Below, piece by piece: positions 20,087 through 31,474 of a DNA stretch of 64,000 nucleotides (position 1 is the first letter of the stretch; each line of letters begins with the position of its first letter). The stretch comes from Tubiluchus corallicola (lineage: Eukaryota > Priapulida > Priapulimorpha > Priapulimorphida > Tubiluchidae): the NCBI GenBank assembly GCA_030141605.1, contig JAQGDQ010001067.1:1-64000 (forward strand), given 5' to 3'. The notes beneath the pieces were generated by a model. That model was given only the letters and a program-made list of their open reading frames with translations, was not told where the DNA came from and ran no database searches. A program made the position numbers and the translations under genes.

Positions 20087-23000
20087 ATGAATAACACACC
20101 GCTGGTTCCCTTCAAAGCTAAGATAGCTGAAGAATCTTTGAAAGAAGAAGAGGAACACAGAGTGCACACGTTGTTTGAATTGTCTAATTTCCAACGTGAG
20201 AAGCTGACATTCTATTATAACATGCTAGGTAATATCGTAATATTTAGTTTTCCTGTTGTTGCTTGTGGCCATGTGAACTACTGCATTTGGTGTTTACATA
20301 GAAAGCATTTTCTTGTATAAGCTTCACAGGTTCATGAGTGAAATTAAAGAAATGCAAAATGATCGTAGCATTCCATTCTACAAGGTGCTCACCAAAATAC
20401 AAACTTCGGAACAGCTACTCGATACAGTAAGTCCTCGCTTAACGACTCCCTGTTTAGCGACATTTCGTTTTAATGACGCTGAAGATTTGACACCCTTTTT
20501 CAGTTAATGATGCACTGTTTAATTTTAATAATGATTTCAAATAAGTATTGCATTATTCTGTTCTAAAAACGCACTAGTAAAGTAAGCAGCGCAATTATTA
20601 TACAAGTATACATTTTTGCTTCCTGTCTGACCACTAAATGCTAGCCATTTGTATCAAGAGAGACCTGGGAGCAAACTTATGAAAGGAATTTTGCCTGCAA
20701 CCTACTGCTATAGTATCCAGATTAGATAAAACTCCCAAGGCCGCCCAGCACTTGACTTTGACTCTGCTTCACTGTTTATTGTTTAACCGCTGCCTACACT
20801 TAAATGTTAACGAAAGAGAAATCGCTATAGCTAGGTAAGTTAGATATATAGGTGGTTTCAAGCAGGCAGAAAGAACTTAATCAGTTGAAATATGAACGAA
20901 AATCTTTAATTTATGTGATTTAAGCAGCACTGATTTTTGCCTCAGGAACGTATCTCAGTTCTTTTACATTACTTTCTGTGGAAGTTTAGGCTTGTTTAAC
21001 AACATTTCCAAAAGTGGCCGTGGCATTACACTTGTAATCCAAAGGTGACGAGTTCAAATCTAGATCCAGTCACAATTTTCTTCCTTTCAGTTAACTTTGG
21101 TTTACAAAAATGGCAAATGTGGATTTGCTCCATCAGTAATTCATAATCTTGAATAAAAATTTAAGATTATATATCTGTTTCATTTGTCTTCATATAACAT
21201 ATACCATATAAACTTAGATTTAGGCTTTAAAAGCTGGGAACCATCACATAGTGGCACTGCCTAAGAACTGTAGATGGATGTGGCACGACCAGAATCTACC
21301 TAATTATCAAATATAATCTTCAAAGCAAAGGTGTTTCGGCCTGTTCAGATGTGCATTCCCCCCCCCCCCTTCGACAAGGCAAACAGCCATAGGAACAAAC
21401 AAGCCGTGAAACGAACAAGTTTTGACTCTGACAGTACGGACACCCATCCATTTATTGACTAGTCGCTAAATACACACATTGACCACTTGGCTATTCACTT
21501 TGCCCCATTATTAATTGATGACACTTAAGTGCTGGTTTAGCATTGTAATTTGATACTATAACAGATACTACATCACTTTACCTGTTCGGCAACCGCTAAC
21601 GTATCAAACTTTGCAGATCAAGATAACGATGGAGAATTCTCTCTAGAGGATGCGAAATCCTTAATTCAGGTGATTGTTTATCATCTTCTTGGATTTCAAT
21701 AACAGTACAGTACCTCTGATTTTTTTTCTACATTTCATATCATGTATGAAACTTTTCTTGAAATAGATTTTAAATATTGGAGGTCTGTAAAAATGTGCTG
21801 TTGAATGTAGCTATGTGAATAGGAAGCAAAAGCAGTATAAGTAGAATAGTAATATTGTGTGGTTGAAAAAGCATGTCAAGTAATTGACTTCATTTTTTTT
21901 TAGAAAATGGTCAAATTCGCTTATGTTGCTACACAGACGGAAATGTATGCTCACATAGAAGATATCACAATCAATTTTCGTGAGAGTTTAGTTGACAAGT
22001 GTGGAAAAGAAGGTGAAAGTTAAAATATGGTCTGTTGCGCATTAAAAAAAGCATTGTGTAGAATGAGAATCAAGTAACTGAAGTGCTGTAATTTAATATA
22101 ATCTTTGCTCAGTACAGACCTGTATTAAAATTCAAAAGTAACGATTCTCGTTCGAAATTTTCAAATGTTTACCCATTTGGTCTGTAATCCATATTTTGAA
22201 AAATGTTCAGAATTTGATGTGTTTATTTAAAAATTTTAGTCTAAATAGAGAATTACAACAAAGTGTATTTAAATCTGACATTGGGGCTGCTGTTATGGTA
22301 AACTACAGTTATTTGGTTACATGCAATTGATGTATGCTTAACATGCTTTGATGAATTATCGTGAAACTGGAACTTTGTAAAAACCCGGCGTTATATCTGT
22401 GAGTGACTTTAACCCGTAAATTCATTTAGTAAGGCTGTTAAACATAGAACTGGAACAAAATTTTAGAACAGACCGATTTATTTTTTTACTAAAATAGACA
22501 TTGGGCTGGAAGATTGGTTAGATGTATGGGCAGTAATCATGAGACGATGCATGGCTATCTCGGATTTTCCTTATTGGGTGCAACTATTTTGCAAGCTTCT
22601 TTTTGAAGTCATTGATAAAGACAGTAAGTGACTATATGCACATAAGAAGGTAAAATAGATAAAAGTGGTAGTAGAGCATTAAGTATGTAACAAAACTTTG
22701 CATATCTTACTTGATCAGTACAGGAATATAAATGAAATTATCAGTATTTACATTTTTGTATGTATCTCAAATGTTTGTGAGATATATGTTTTTGAGAATG
22801 TGTTTGATAAATCTGGCAATTCTTAAAGCCAGATTTCCTATGTTGCTGTAATTATTTTACTTGCAGCACATTCAAGTACAAGAATATTTTATTTGCAATA
22901 TGTGTTTGTACAAAGTTGCTTTATGCTAGTCTATATCTATAGATAATTAATGGATTACACTTTAATCAAAATGCATATATTTTTCCATTAGCCAATGCTG

Positions 23001-26000
23001 CGATCATATGTGTCCTGAAATAATTTGAATGCAGGTACTGTTCGCACACGTAGAATGCGTAACAATTTGTTTGATGAAAAATAATTGGTTGTGAAGCACT
23101 TGGCTTGATGAAAAATAGTGAATACTGCAGTACTTAGTTTGATAAAAAAACAATGAATAGCATGCAACACTTAGTTTGGTGAAAACAGTGAATAGCATGC
23201 AACACTTGGTTTGGTGAAAAACAATGAATAGCATGCAGGACTTAGCTAAGCTAGCTTGATGAAAAACAATGAATAGCATGCAGCACTTGGCTTGCTGAAA
23301 AACAGTGAATAGCATGTATCACATGGCTTGCTGAAAACAATGAATAGCATGCAACACTTGGCTTGCTGAAAAACAATGAATAGCATGTAGCATGTGGCTT
23401 GCTGAAAAACAGTGAATAGCATGTATCACATGGCTTGCTGAAAACAATGAATAGCATGCAACACTTGGCTTGCTGAAAAACAATGAATAGCATGCAACAC
23501 TTAGTTTGATGAAAAACAATGAATAGCATGCAACACTTAGTTTGATGAAAAACAATGAATAGCATGTAGCATGTGGCTTGCTGAAAAACAATGAATAGCA
23601 TGCTACACTTGGTTTGCTGAAAAACAATGAATAGCATGCAACACTTGGTTTGGTGAAAAACAATGAATAGCATGCAGGACTTAGCTAAGCTAGCTTGATG
23701 AAAAACAATGAACAGCATTCAGCACTTAGCTTGCTAAAGAACAGTGAATAGTGTACACCACTTAGCTAGATGAAAAACAGTCAAGAATGCACAGCACATT
23801 ACTTGATAGAAAACAGTCAACAGTGTACAGCACTTTGTCTTTTATGTCCTTTATGTCAACTTTATTTGTCACGCTGTTTTATTTGACAATTTGTCACTTG
23901 TTATTTATTATTTTATAAGAGACGGCAATATCAAAACAAGATATGCATTATTGTGATGACACTTAGTTGATACTGGTAACTGATATTCTTATGGTTTTAG
24001 GAGATGCAGAAATTTCAAAACAAGAGCTGTGTGATTATTATGCTAATTTTATTGGTATGGACCCTGAACATGTTAAGGCTCAAACAGAAAAAGGGTATCG
24101 GAGTATGACCGCTGTAAGTAAATTTGCAATGTATTTCATTAATTATCATTATTTCATAAGTTTAATTACTGACGGTAAATTGTGCCTTCAATCCTGTGTT
24201 TCATTACAAAAATACTATAGTATAATCCACTTATAATGAGGCCTGTTATAACGAGTCTTTGGTTATTATGAGGAAATTTCAAAGTCCCATCACATCTTAG
24301 GCCTAAATATATTTTAACCTTGGTTACAGTGAGCTCCGATAGTACGAGATTTTGCTTATTATGAGGGGATTTTCCAGCCCCATGATTGTATTTACTCTGC
24401 ATATAATAAGCGCAACTTCTAAAACAATGGTTCACCAAGGGCAAAAAGATCACGTTGTACTGTGATGGTTGATTTATTGATTGCGTTGATAAAACAATGT
24501 TATGTATGTCAAGTACAGCACAATCATGTAGATCTGCTGGTCAGTCAGCTCAGCAGCTACAAGTGCTGCTGCACACACTACAGTTCAGAATGAAGCACAA
24601 TGATTCAGACAGAAAAACAACCAGTTTATCAACACGTTAAGAAGTTACTAGGCGACAGTAAACTTGACAGCTCCTTGAATAAAGTGACGCAATTTAATGT
24701 GAAGCAGGTATAATAAGGAGTTTTTTTTAAATAAATTGTTCTGCTTTGTAAAACAAATAATTCAGTGACTTTCAGTTTAATTTTTAATAAAAGTGCTATT
24801 TTAAATAAATACAATGATTTTACTTTAAATGGTACTTAGGTTGTTTAGAGTGTAGATTTAGTTATTAAGCTCCATGCTGAAATGCTCAACAGTTATACCT
24901 CGCCTGCACAGCTATTTAAAAGCCAGTCATATTTTCCACCTACGCAGACATCCAGGGGTCTTGTGTGAGCATCGTATATTTTGGTGGTATATGTATGGGT
25001 ATATAACCGACGAGGCTACAGCTCCAATGACGTCATCATTTTCGGCAATCTATCCACCAAATGAAAGGTCTAGACCCACAGATTTGACATTGGGGGTTTA
25101 TTTTTCGAATCAGACCCACTGGGAGGAGGGGGGGGGCAAAAAACCTCCAAAAATGCCCTTTTTGACCGTTTTTTGCAAAAATTTGCAAAACTTATACCTC
25201 TTTTTTCTGGAGAATGGGATTAGACCGGAGACCAGGGACGGTGCTGATAATAGTTAGATAGCCCGTTCAATGGTTGGTGTTATAATCATATTTAGAATTC
25301 GCGGGAGGGCCACGGCGTCCTTTAACAGGCATTTTCCCGGACCCAACCACGCAAATTTTGCAAGAAACTGCTCAAACAGCCTCTAGAAAAATTCAATTTG
25401 TGCAACTGTCTGGGTATGTTGGGAAAAAATAAGCACGCCAGCAGAAAGAGGACGAAACGGTTTCAGCAAGAGAGATGTCCAACAAACGAAATGGGAAGAG
25501 TGTATTTCGAAGTTCTTTTTCTACCCCGTGCTGCACGCTATTTGAAACATCCTTTGTCTTTGAGTATGAGAAATTTCGTGGCTGTTCCATGCATTGTTGT
25601 CACCCACTGTTCTGCAGTGTTAGAGACTGTACACGTAAGTTATACCTGTTAGCCTTTTATCATCAGAGAAGCAGCAGTAACCAAAACTATGTAGAATGTC
25701 TGTGCATTGCTAATCATAGGTGGATAGTCTAAGAGCATTTATTATATAGCACACAGTTTCAAGTTTGTGCAAAACGTTTTGCATTGTTTTGCTATGATGC
25801 TGCACTGTTGGTATTGTAGGTGTCATCGTCGTTGTCATCATTAGCACCATCATGATCGTTATGTGGCATGGTGGATTTCGTGTTGTATGGTACAGTGTAG
25901 TGGGTGCAGTGAGTGTGCTGTGGTATGGTGTGGGTGGTGTAGTGTGGTGGGTGTGATATGCTGTGTTGGAGGTGGTGTGGTGTTGTGTTGTGGTATGGTG

Positions 26001-28160
26001 TGGGTAGTGTGGTATCTTGAGGTTGGTGTGGCGGGTTGGAGTGGTATGGTGTGGGTGGTGTGGTGTGGGTGATATGATGTTGGTGGCATGGTGTAGAGTA
26101 GTGTGGTGTATTGTGTTGTGGTGTTATGGTATGGTGTGGGTGGTGTAGTGTTGTGGTATGGTGCGAGTGGGGTGGAGGGGGTGGTGTGGTGTGGGTTGTT
26201 GTGTGCAAAATTCTTTTTGCAGGATTTGGCTAGCTTAAATGATCACAACATCCACACAAAACACACCTGATTGTCAGCAGACATCACAATCAAAGCAACT
26301 CTGAGATGGTTTTAAGCAAGAATGTATTGTACAATATAATGCCTTAGTAGAAACAATGGAGTTTAAACAGTATAAGTTTACCCTTTTATGATAAAATAGT
26401 TGCTAAACACTACCACTCATTAAAACTACTTGTGCCAGTCTCAAAAAAGTGCTCTTTTCATCGTTAACATCATTTCAGCCTTACAGGCTTCTTTTCTATA
26501 TAGCACATACACTCAGACAATTGACCTCAGCTATAACGAGACTCGGTTACAGTGAGCAAATTTTGAAGGTTCCTTGAAACTCATTATAAGCAGATTATAC
26601 TGTAGTGCATTTTCTTTCAGCTGAGTGAGAAATTTTGAAACTTGCAGTAAAAAGTAGCCTGCCATATCGAAATAAAATTCTTAGCTTCAGCATCATTTCG
26701 ATCTTTTGAACTCATTTTTTCACATTTTGTGTCATTTGATAGATTGATTCATTTTACTGTAATAGAATCACAACGTTAAAAGCTCTGCTAGGAATTAAGA
26801 GATGCCTTCCATTCCTGTTATCTTAAAGATTTATTTAAAGTTATGGAATTACTAAGACCGTTATTTTTGGAATCATTTATGTATTTTGTGAGAGATTCAA
26901 AAACGGTTTTGCACAATTTGCATTGTTTTTTTTCAGAATTACTTTACACTAAATTATCGTTTTATGTTTCAGAATGGCACGTATAGCCTTTCTAGAGAAT
27001 TGTGGGGTCAAATGTTTGCTAATATGATATTGGGTCGAGACATTTATGGTCCCGGTGAATATGTATTTGGTGTGTTTGATATCAACAGGAAAAAGGGTAC
27101 TGTATTAACAACCGCTCACATTATTAAATGTCACAACTATTGATATATATTGTATTCTAGCTGTCAAAAGCTTTTCAGATAACTTTTCAGATAAGTGCTA
27201 AGAAAATATTTGTGACAAAGGAAGGGGTTATTAAAGGTTACAGTAATTTCTGGTTTCAAAGTTTACAATAATTACTGAAGCAGATAGCAGACGGTTAGTT
27301 TCAAAAGAATGTCTACTGTGAAAAGTGAAAAATTTGTCTTTTTTTCATGGAACTGTCTATTTAGGAGTTTTGCTACTCAAATATAGATCACTGTAGAATT
27401 TTTGACTAAAGTGTAGACTATAAAACAACTAAAAGTTGGTATTAAAAACATCTATAACTTTCATATGTTGTTTTTGTAACTACTATATTGTGCTTTAATA
27501 ACATTCAATAGTAAGGCCTCATTAAGTTGAAACATCAGTGGAACCTAGCTGATTATTGACACTGACAAATCACAAGTTTTTGGCACCCTAGGCTGATACT
27601 TCTGTCTCCCCCATCTCTATTGGGAATTTTTGGTTGTTTATGTAATGACTAGGTTAAACAATTACTTGTGGTGTATTAGAAACACTATTAACCTAGTTTC
27701 TATGTTCTCATTATTAATTACATGTATTTGTAAACTGCTTATATTTAAGCAGGCTGTGCAATTGTTGTGTAATACCTTGCAACTGTTTGTTAGTGGCACT
27801 TATATAAAAGCTGCCCTCAGTAATTGCCTGTACTGTGTTATAAAATGCACCCTTTACATGACTATGAAAGTATACACATTTTCTGAGGAGAATAAGAATT
27901 ATTTCTAAAATGGGCTAACTAGGCTGTAGCCTAGTTAGCCCATTGGTTAATATACCCTGGCTGTTTCGTATGATTATTATTTTGTTTTCATAGCACCGTT
28001 CAAGCTAGTAATCCCAAAATACGAAGATGATGAGGACAGCCTGCCTTCAACGCCGGGTGAAGACATCCCGCAACCAGTACGAAGAACGTCGTCCAGTAAT
28101 AAGTTTCCACGAGTTCCAAAGAAACGAATCATAGTACGAAGTCCACCAGCTGTAGATTAA
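20087..28160 (+). CDS. EF-hand calcium-binding protein, sarcoplasmic-CBP/calexcitin-like
   Basis: Exons read from splice sites: 20087-20228, 20302-20426, 21617-21669, 21904-22012, 22498-22623, 24001-24113, 26973-27096, 27994-28160, about 318 residues. A 5' UTR acceptor lies at 20054. EF-hand 1, DQDNDGEFSLED (exon 3), has Asp at 1, 3, 5 and 12 and Gly at 6. EF-hand 2, DKDRDAEISKQE (exons 5-6), has Ala for Gly. A third loop, FDINRKK (exon 7), is degenerate. Conserved text such as GRDIYGPGEYVFG suits the calexcitin/sarcoplasmic Ca-binding group, cytosolic Ca2+ buffers or sensors. The tail (exon 8) is acidic then basic and Pro/Ser-rich. All junctions keep frame except exon 2 to exon 3, off by one phase; a Tigger-like terminus sits exactly there. 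The present allele may therefore be disrupted or use an unseen exon. Confidence 0.82.
20425..20540 (+). mobile_element. Tigger/MER2-like transposon terminus at exon edge
   Basis: Starting right after a TA (20423-20424), the sequence CAGTAAGTCCTCGCTTAACG and what follows closely resembles MER2/Tigger-type terminal repeats. Its third to eighth bases form GTAAGT, a consensus 5' splice site. I could not find the matching opposite terminus in the intron, so the extent is a minimum. Confidence 0.7.
20998..21085 (+). mobile_element. Possible tRNA-derived SINE remnant
   Basis: A stretch like the 3' half of a tRNA-Thr: ACTTGTAATCC (anticodon-loop-like), then GAGTTCAAATCTA (B-box-like). The A-box side and acceptor stem are not intact, so it is not a functional tRNA. 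Confidence 0.4.
23070..23830. repeat. 36-bp minisatellite in EF-hand gene intron
   Basis: About 20 copies of a unit like GAAAAACAATGAATAGCATG plus CAACACTTGGCTTGCT, with some 44-bp variants carrying AAGCTAGCTTGAT. The first and last copies are more diverged. Because 36 is a multiple of three, long minus-strand open frames (up to 155 codons, 12-residue period) appear by default. Confidence 0.95.
24218..26602. mobile_element. Tigger/pogo-like transposon (2385 bp), coding-decayed
   Basis: Left end TAGTATAATCCACTTATAAT and right end (reverse complement) CAGTATAATCTGCTTATAAT, flanked by TA at 24216-24217 and 26603-26604. Iterated TTATAATGAGG/GGTTACAGTGAGC motifs lie inside the left end and recur at the right end. 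The length fits a full Tigger element, but no transposase frame survives. The middle (about 24870-25720) is a different, GC-richer sequence, and a GT-rich minisatellite lies at 25860-26205, so it has probably been invaded. It lies between exons 6 and 7 of the EF-hand gene. Confidence 0.8.
25860..26205. repeat. GGTGT-rich minisatellite
   Basis: Irregular repeats of TGTGGTATGGTGTGGGTGG type. The His/Thr/Pro-rich minus-strand frame across it is a by-product. Confidence 0.9.
27909..27944. other. Perfect 17-bp palindrome with 2-nt loop
   Basis: Arm AATGGGCTAACTAGGCT (27909-27925), loop GT, then its exact reverse complement (27928-27944). It lies in the last intron of the EF-hand gene, 50 bp before exon 8. 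Confidence 0.95.
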
Positions 28161-28458
28161 CATCACCTCCTAACCGCGCATCCCACTAATAAGTTTTCGA
28201 ATGAGTAGCTGTCTTAGTGACTAGACATGATTAACTATTAAAGTTAACAGTTCAGTTTTAAAAGTCGAAGTTTGTTTTGTCAAGCAAACATGGTGTGTTT
28301 TTACTATTTTACTTTACCTAAGATGTTTTTTCATTTCTTGTGAGGTAGTGGGTAGTAAGATACTTACAATGGATAGAAGGCTTTTAGCAGCTCTTCCTCT
28401 GGTTATGATCTGCAGCGAGCGACTTTGGGTGTATAGGACTTGATTCTCATAATAACGT

Positions 28459-28464
28459 AATAAA
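28459..28464 (+). other. AATAAA poly(A) signal of the EF-hand gene (candidate)
   Basis: AATAAA about 300 bp after the stop codon. No transcript evidence is available. Confidence 0.4.
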
Positions 28465-31400
28465 TTTTTTGATACATTAGCTTGCTTCTCTGCTTTTTAA
28501 ATTACTGTTTGTTATTTTGGCAAATCTAATTTCTAAAAAAACCAAGAATTTCACACTGCTGTCCAGGCCACACATTTTTGCTTCTCTGATTTGCTTCTGT
28601 AATATCAGTCTTCCTTTAAATATAGTCATGTAATTATGGAGGTACTGGTGTTATTTCTTTGGCTCTTTTGTACCGAATGTTTAACTGTCATTGGTTATTG
28701 CTGTAAGCAATTGATTTTTTAGCATTTACCTGAAATGATCCTGAAAGCTGACCTTTTTTTTTCAAGCTTAAATTGGAAAACCCACTTAAATGGTACATAA
28801 CAGATGTAATATAAAGATTGCACACTCTACTCAGTACTTTAACATCAAGGTTTCTTCATAACTTATTATTGCCTGTTTTGCAAATTATTGTTAGGGACAC
28901 GAGTAAATAATATATATTTCTCATAAATGAAAGATGCTCAGCTCCGAAAATCGCATTTTAAATATAAAAAATATATAATAAAGTTTTGTTAACAACGATT
29001 AATTTTGGAATAATTTTTGTTTAAGCAGCATAGCTGAGCATACTCTTACAGAATGTCACCTTGAAAGGTGACAAGTACATCTTTTAATAATGCACAAATT
29101 TGTTCATGTTGATAACTATACCTATGTTTTTCATTTATTTTGTATTCACACAGGTTTTTTAACAGATTTAACTTTGTATAATGTAATATGAATGGTGAAT
29201 CTTTTTCACCAAAAATATTATTTTTGCTAACTTACATGTTCAATTTATATTTTGCATTAAACAAAACACCTGTACAACTGCATTATAATCGCAGTACATT
29301 TAAAATGCATAAACTGTGATATCTCTATCAATGTTTATTATTGTACAGGCTTCATTATGGTGTGCTGAAATTAAATTTTAGCTCTGTAATGAATTTTGCA
29401 ACATACATATTTTCACGTACATATTTTATTTTAAGCTTCAGGTGTTTCAAATTTTGTGCTGTGCACTGCAGCGGTGTGGAAAACATAAACTGAGACAGTA
29501 ATTTATTGATTTTTTGACAAGTCAAAAACTGTTCAAAATACAGTCACCCAAATAGGGCAGTGATATAAACATGCCATGTAATGGAGGCCACAAATTAGCA
29601 ATCACATGTAGATTTTTAGAAACTCCAGTAACTAACTGTATCTCAACTTTACCAGTTGTTAAAATGAAGCTGAAATAGTAAGTGCTTTCCTTCTTTGTTC
29701 TAGTCTAGTCTCACATTGTACTGGTCTAGAGATAAATGTGATCTGAATAAATTATCATTTATTTTACCATTTTGTTATTTTGCTAACATTGTTTTAATGC
29801 TTTCTTTAAATTAGAATTTATTTTTGCACTTAACAAAAATACGCACAGCTTTATGAAATGTACGTGTTATTGTGATTGTTAATTTCGATATTACGACTTT
29901 GAAATGCTTAGTTTATTCAGAACAAGCGAATTGTTAAAATGGGTTGTTTGTTATTAATTAGAAATCTTTATATTTTACTATCTAGACTAATAAAATTGCA
30001 TTAAAATGAATCATATAGCCTTCTTTGCATCAAGATAAAATAAAGCTTCTATATTTGTTTGGTAAAACTGGTCTAACTGAACATTAGCACTTTTGTCCAT
30101 ACAGTTCAGCACTGCAGGATCCAGCAGCTTCGCGAAGCAGATTCATTGAAAGGTCAAACGTATGTTTGTACGTAGGAACGTTCTTAGCACTATGCATGGA
30201 TTCGTTAAGGCAGTTTTCATAAAAACTTAAATTTGTTCTTAGCGTTGTGCAATGATTAGAGTAACTTTACACAATAAATACTATTTTGCAGCAAGTAATA
30301 ATAGAAATTTGATACGTAAAGAATTATTTTTTGCAATAGATTAGAAATGAAAACGGTTTACAAACTATATATCTTCACCATAGACCATAAGGCTTGCATC
30401 TCTCTCTCTCTCTCTGTCTGTCTATCTATTTATGTATTCATCCGTCCATCCATCTAGATATTTATCTATCAATGTTTTTGTCTAAAACCTACCTTACTTT
30501 CCTAACTAGCAACTGACTGATCACCCAAGCTACTTACTTATGTACCTGCCCATCTATCCATTTATCTTTTTCTCATTATTCTCCTGCTAGATTCATTGGT
30601 AATTTAGAGCATTTCAGCAAAAAAAGAGACAAACACAAAAACAAACATGCCTCAAACTTACTGTAGGCTTCCAAAAAGTAAGAGTTGGGGAGTTTATTGT
30701 TTTACAATTTGTACAGCAATTATATTAAATTATTATGCCGAAGTACCAATATTCCTGATATTCGAAATGCAGATGTCATGATGTACTTGAAGATAAAGAC
30801 TAACTCAACATTTACAAGGACAAAATGATCTAATGAATTCAATCTACTTTTGTGGAAAACACCTCATGTCGTAAACTATAATTAGTATTCATTACTTTGA
30901 CAGAATCGAGATAAGATGTAGCTCACAATAAGTGATGTTTAATGTAATTATAAATGGAGTAGTTGTACATATGTGCGTACACAGGAATCACATAGCTAAG
31001 GGAAGAAGCTACACATGTAATGTGATTTAACAGTCATTTAGTTAAAAAACAATAACCAAAATTCAATGGCTTAGAATCAAAGGGTAATTTTTTTTAGAAA
31101 AAAGACTATGCTGCCACAATATCCATAAATCGTAAACAGTATATTTGTCATCAGTATATAAAACTAGTCAATTTTGCATAAACTTTCACAATTTTAGCAA
31201 ATGAATGTTTGCATGAAAATAAATTGATGGGACTTTGCAAAAACTACGAGTAGTTTAATGAATTAATGATCATATTAATCAATTTTGTAATAACCACGAT
31301 TTGTGGGTGATTATATAGCTTTTTATATTATCTTGACCAGGACTTCTAAAATCATTATGATAAAGGGAAATCCATTTAAATTCGATAAATGGTCAATAAA

Positions 31401-31474
31401 TAAATTCAATTCAATTTCAAATTTGATTGAATACCAGTAAAATGACTAAAATAATGAAAGATAAACAAGCCACA
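28465..31474. other. Convergent intergenic DNA; no gene seen
   Basis: AT-rich DNA between the 3' ends of the EF-hand gene and GLE1. It holds a (TC)n/(TCTA/TCCA)n-like microsatellite at about 30397-30480 and two small perfect palindromes (TGTCACCTT-GA-AAGGTGACA near 29054; GCTTCGCGAAGC near 30127). I find no supported exon. Confidence 0.5.

Noticed and set aside
20998-21085. Functional tRNA-Thr gene
   Set aside because: The acceptor stem and A box are not intact; at best a SINE relic.
23004-23718. Long minus-strand frames of 103-155 codons
   Set aside because: By-product of a 36-bp minisatellite whose unit length is a multiple of three.
23070-23830. CRISPR-like array
   Set aside because: The repeats are contiguous with no unique spacers, and the genome is eukaryotic.
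25792-26208. His/Thr/Pro-rich frame
   Set aside because: Translated GT-rich minisatellite.
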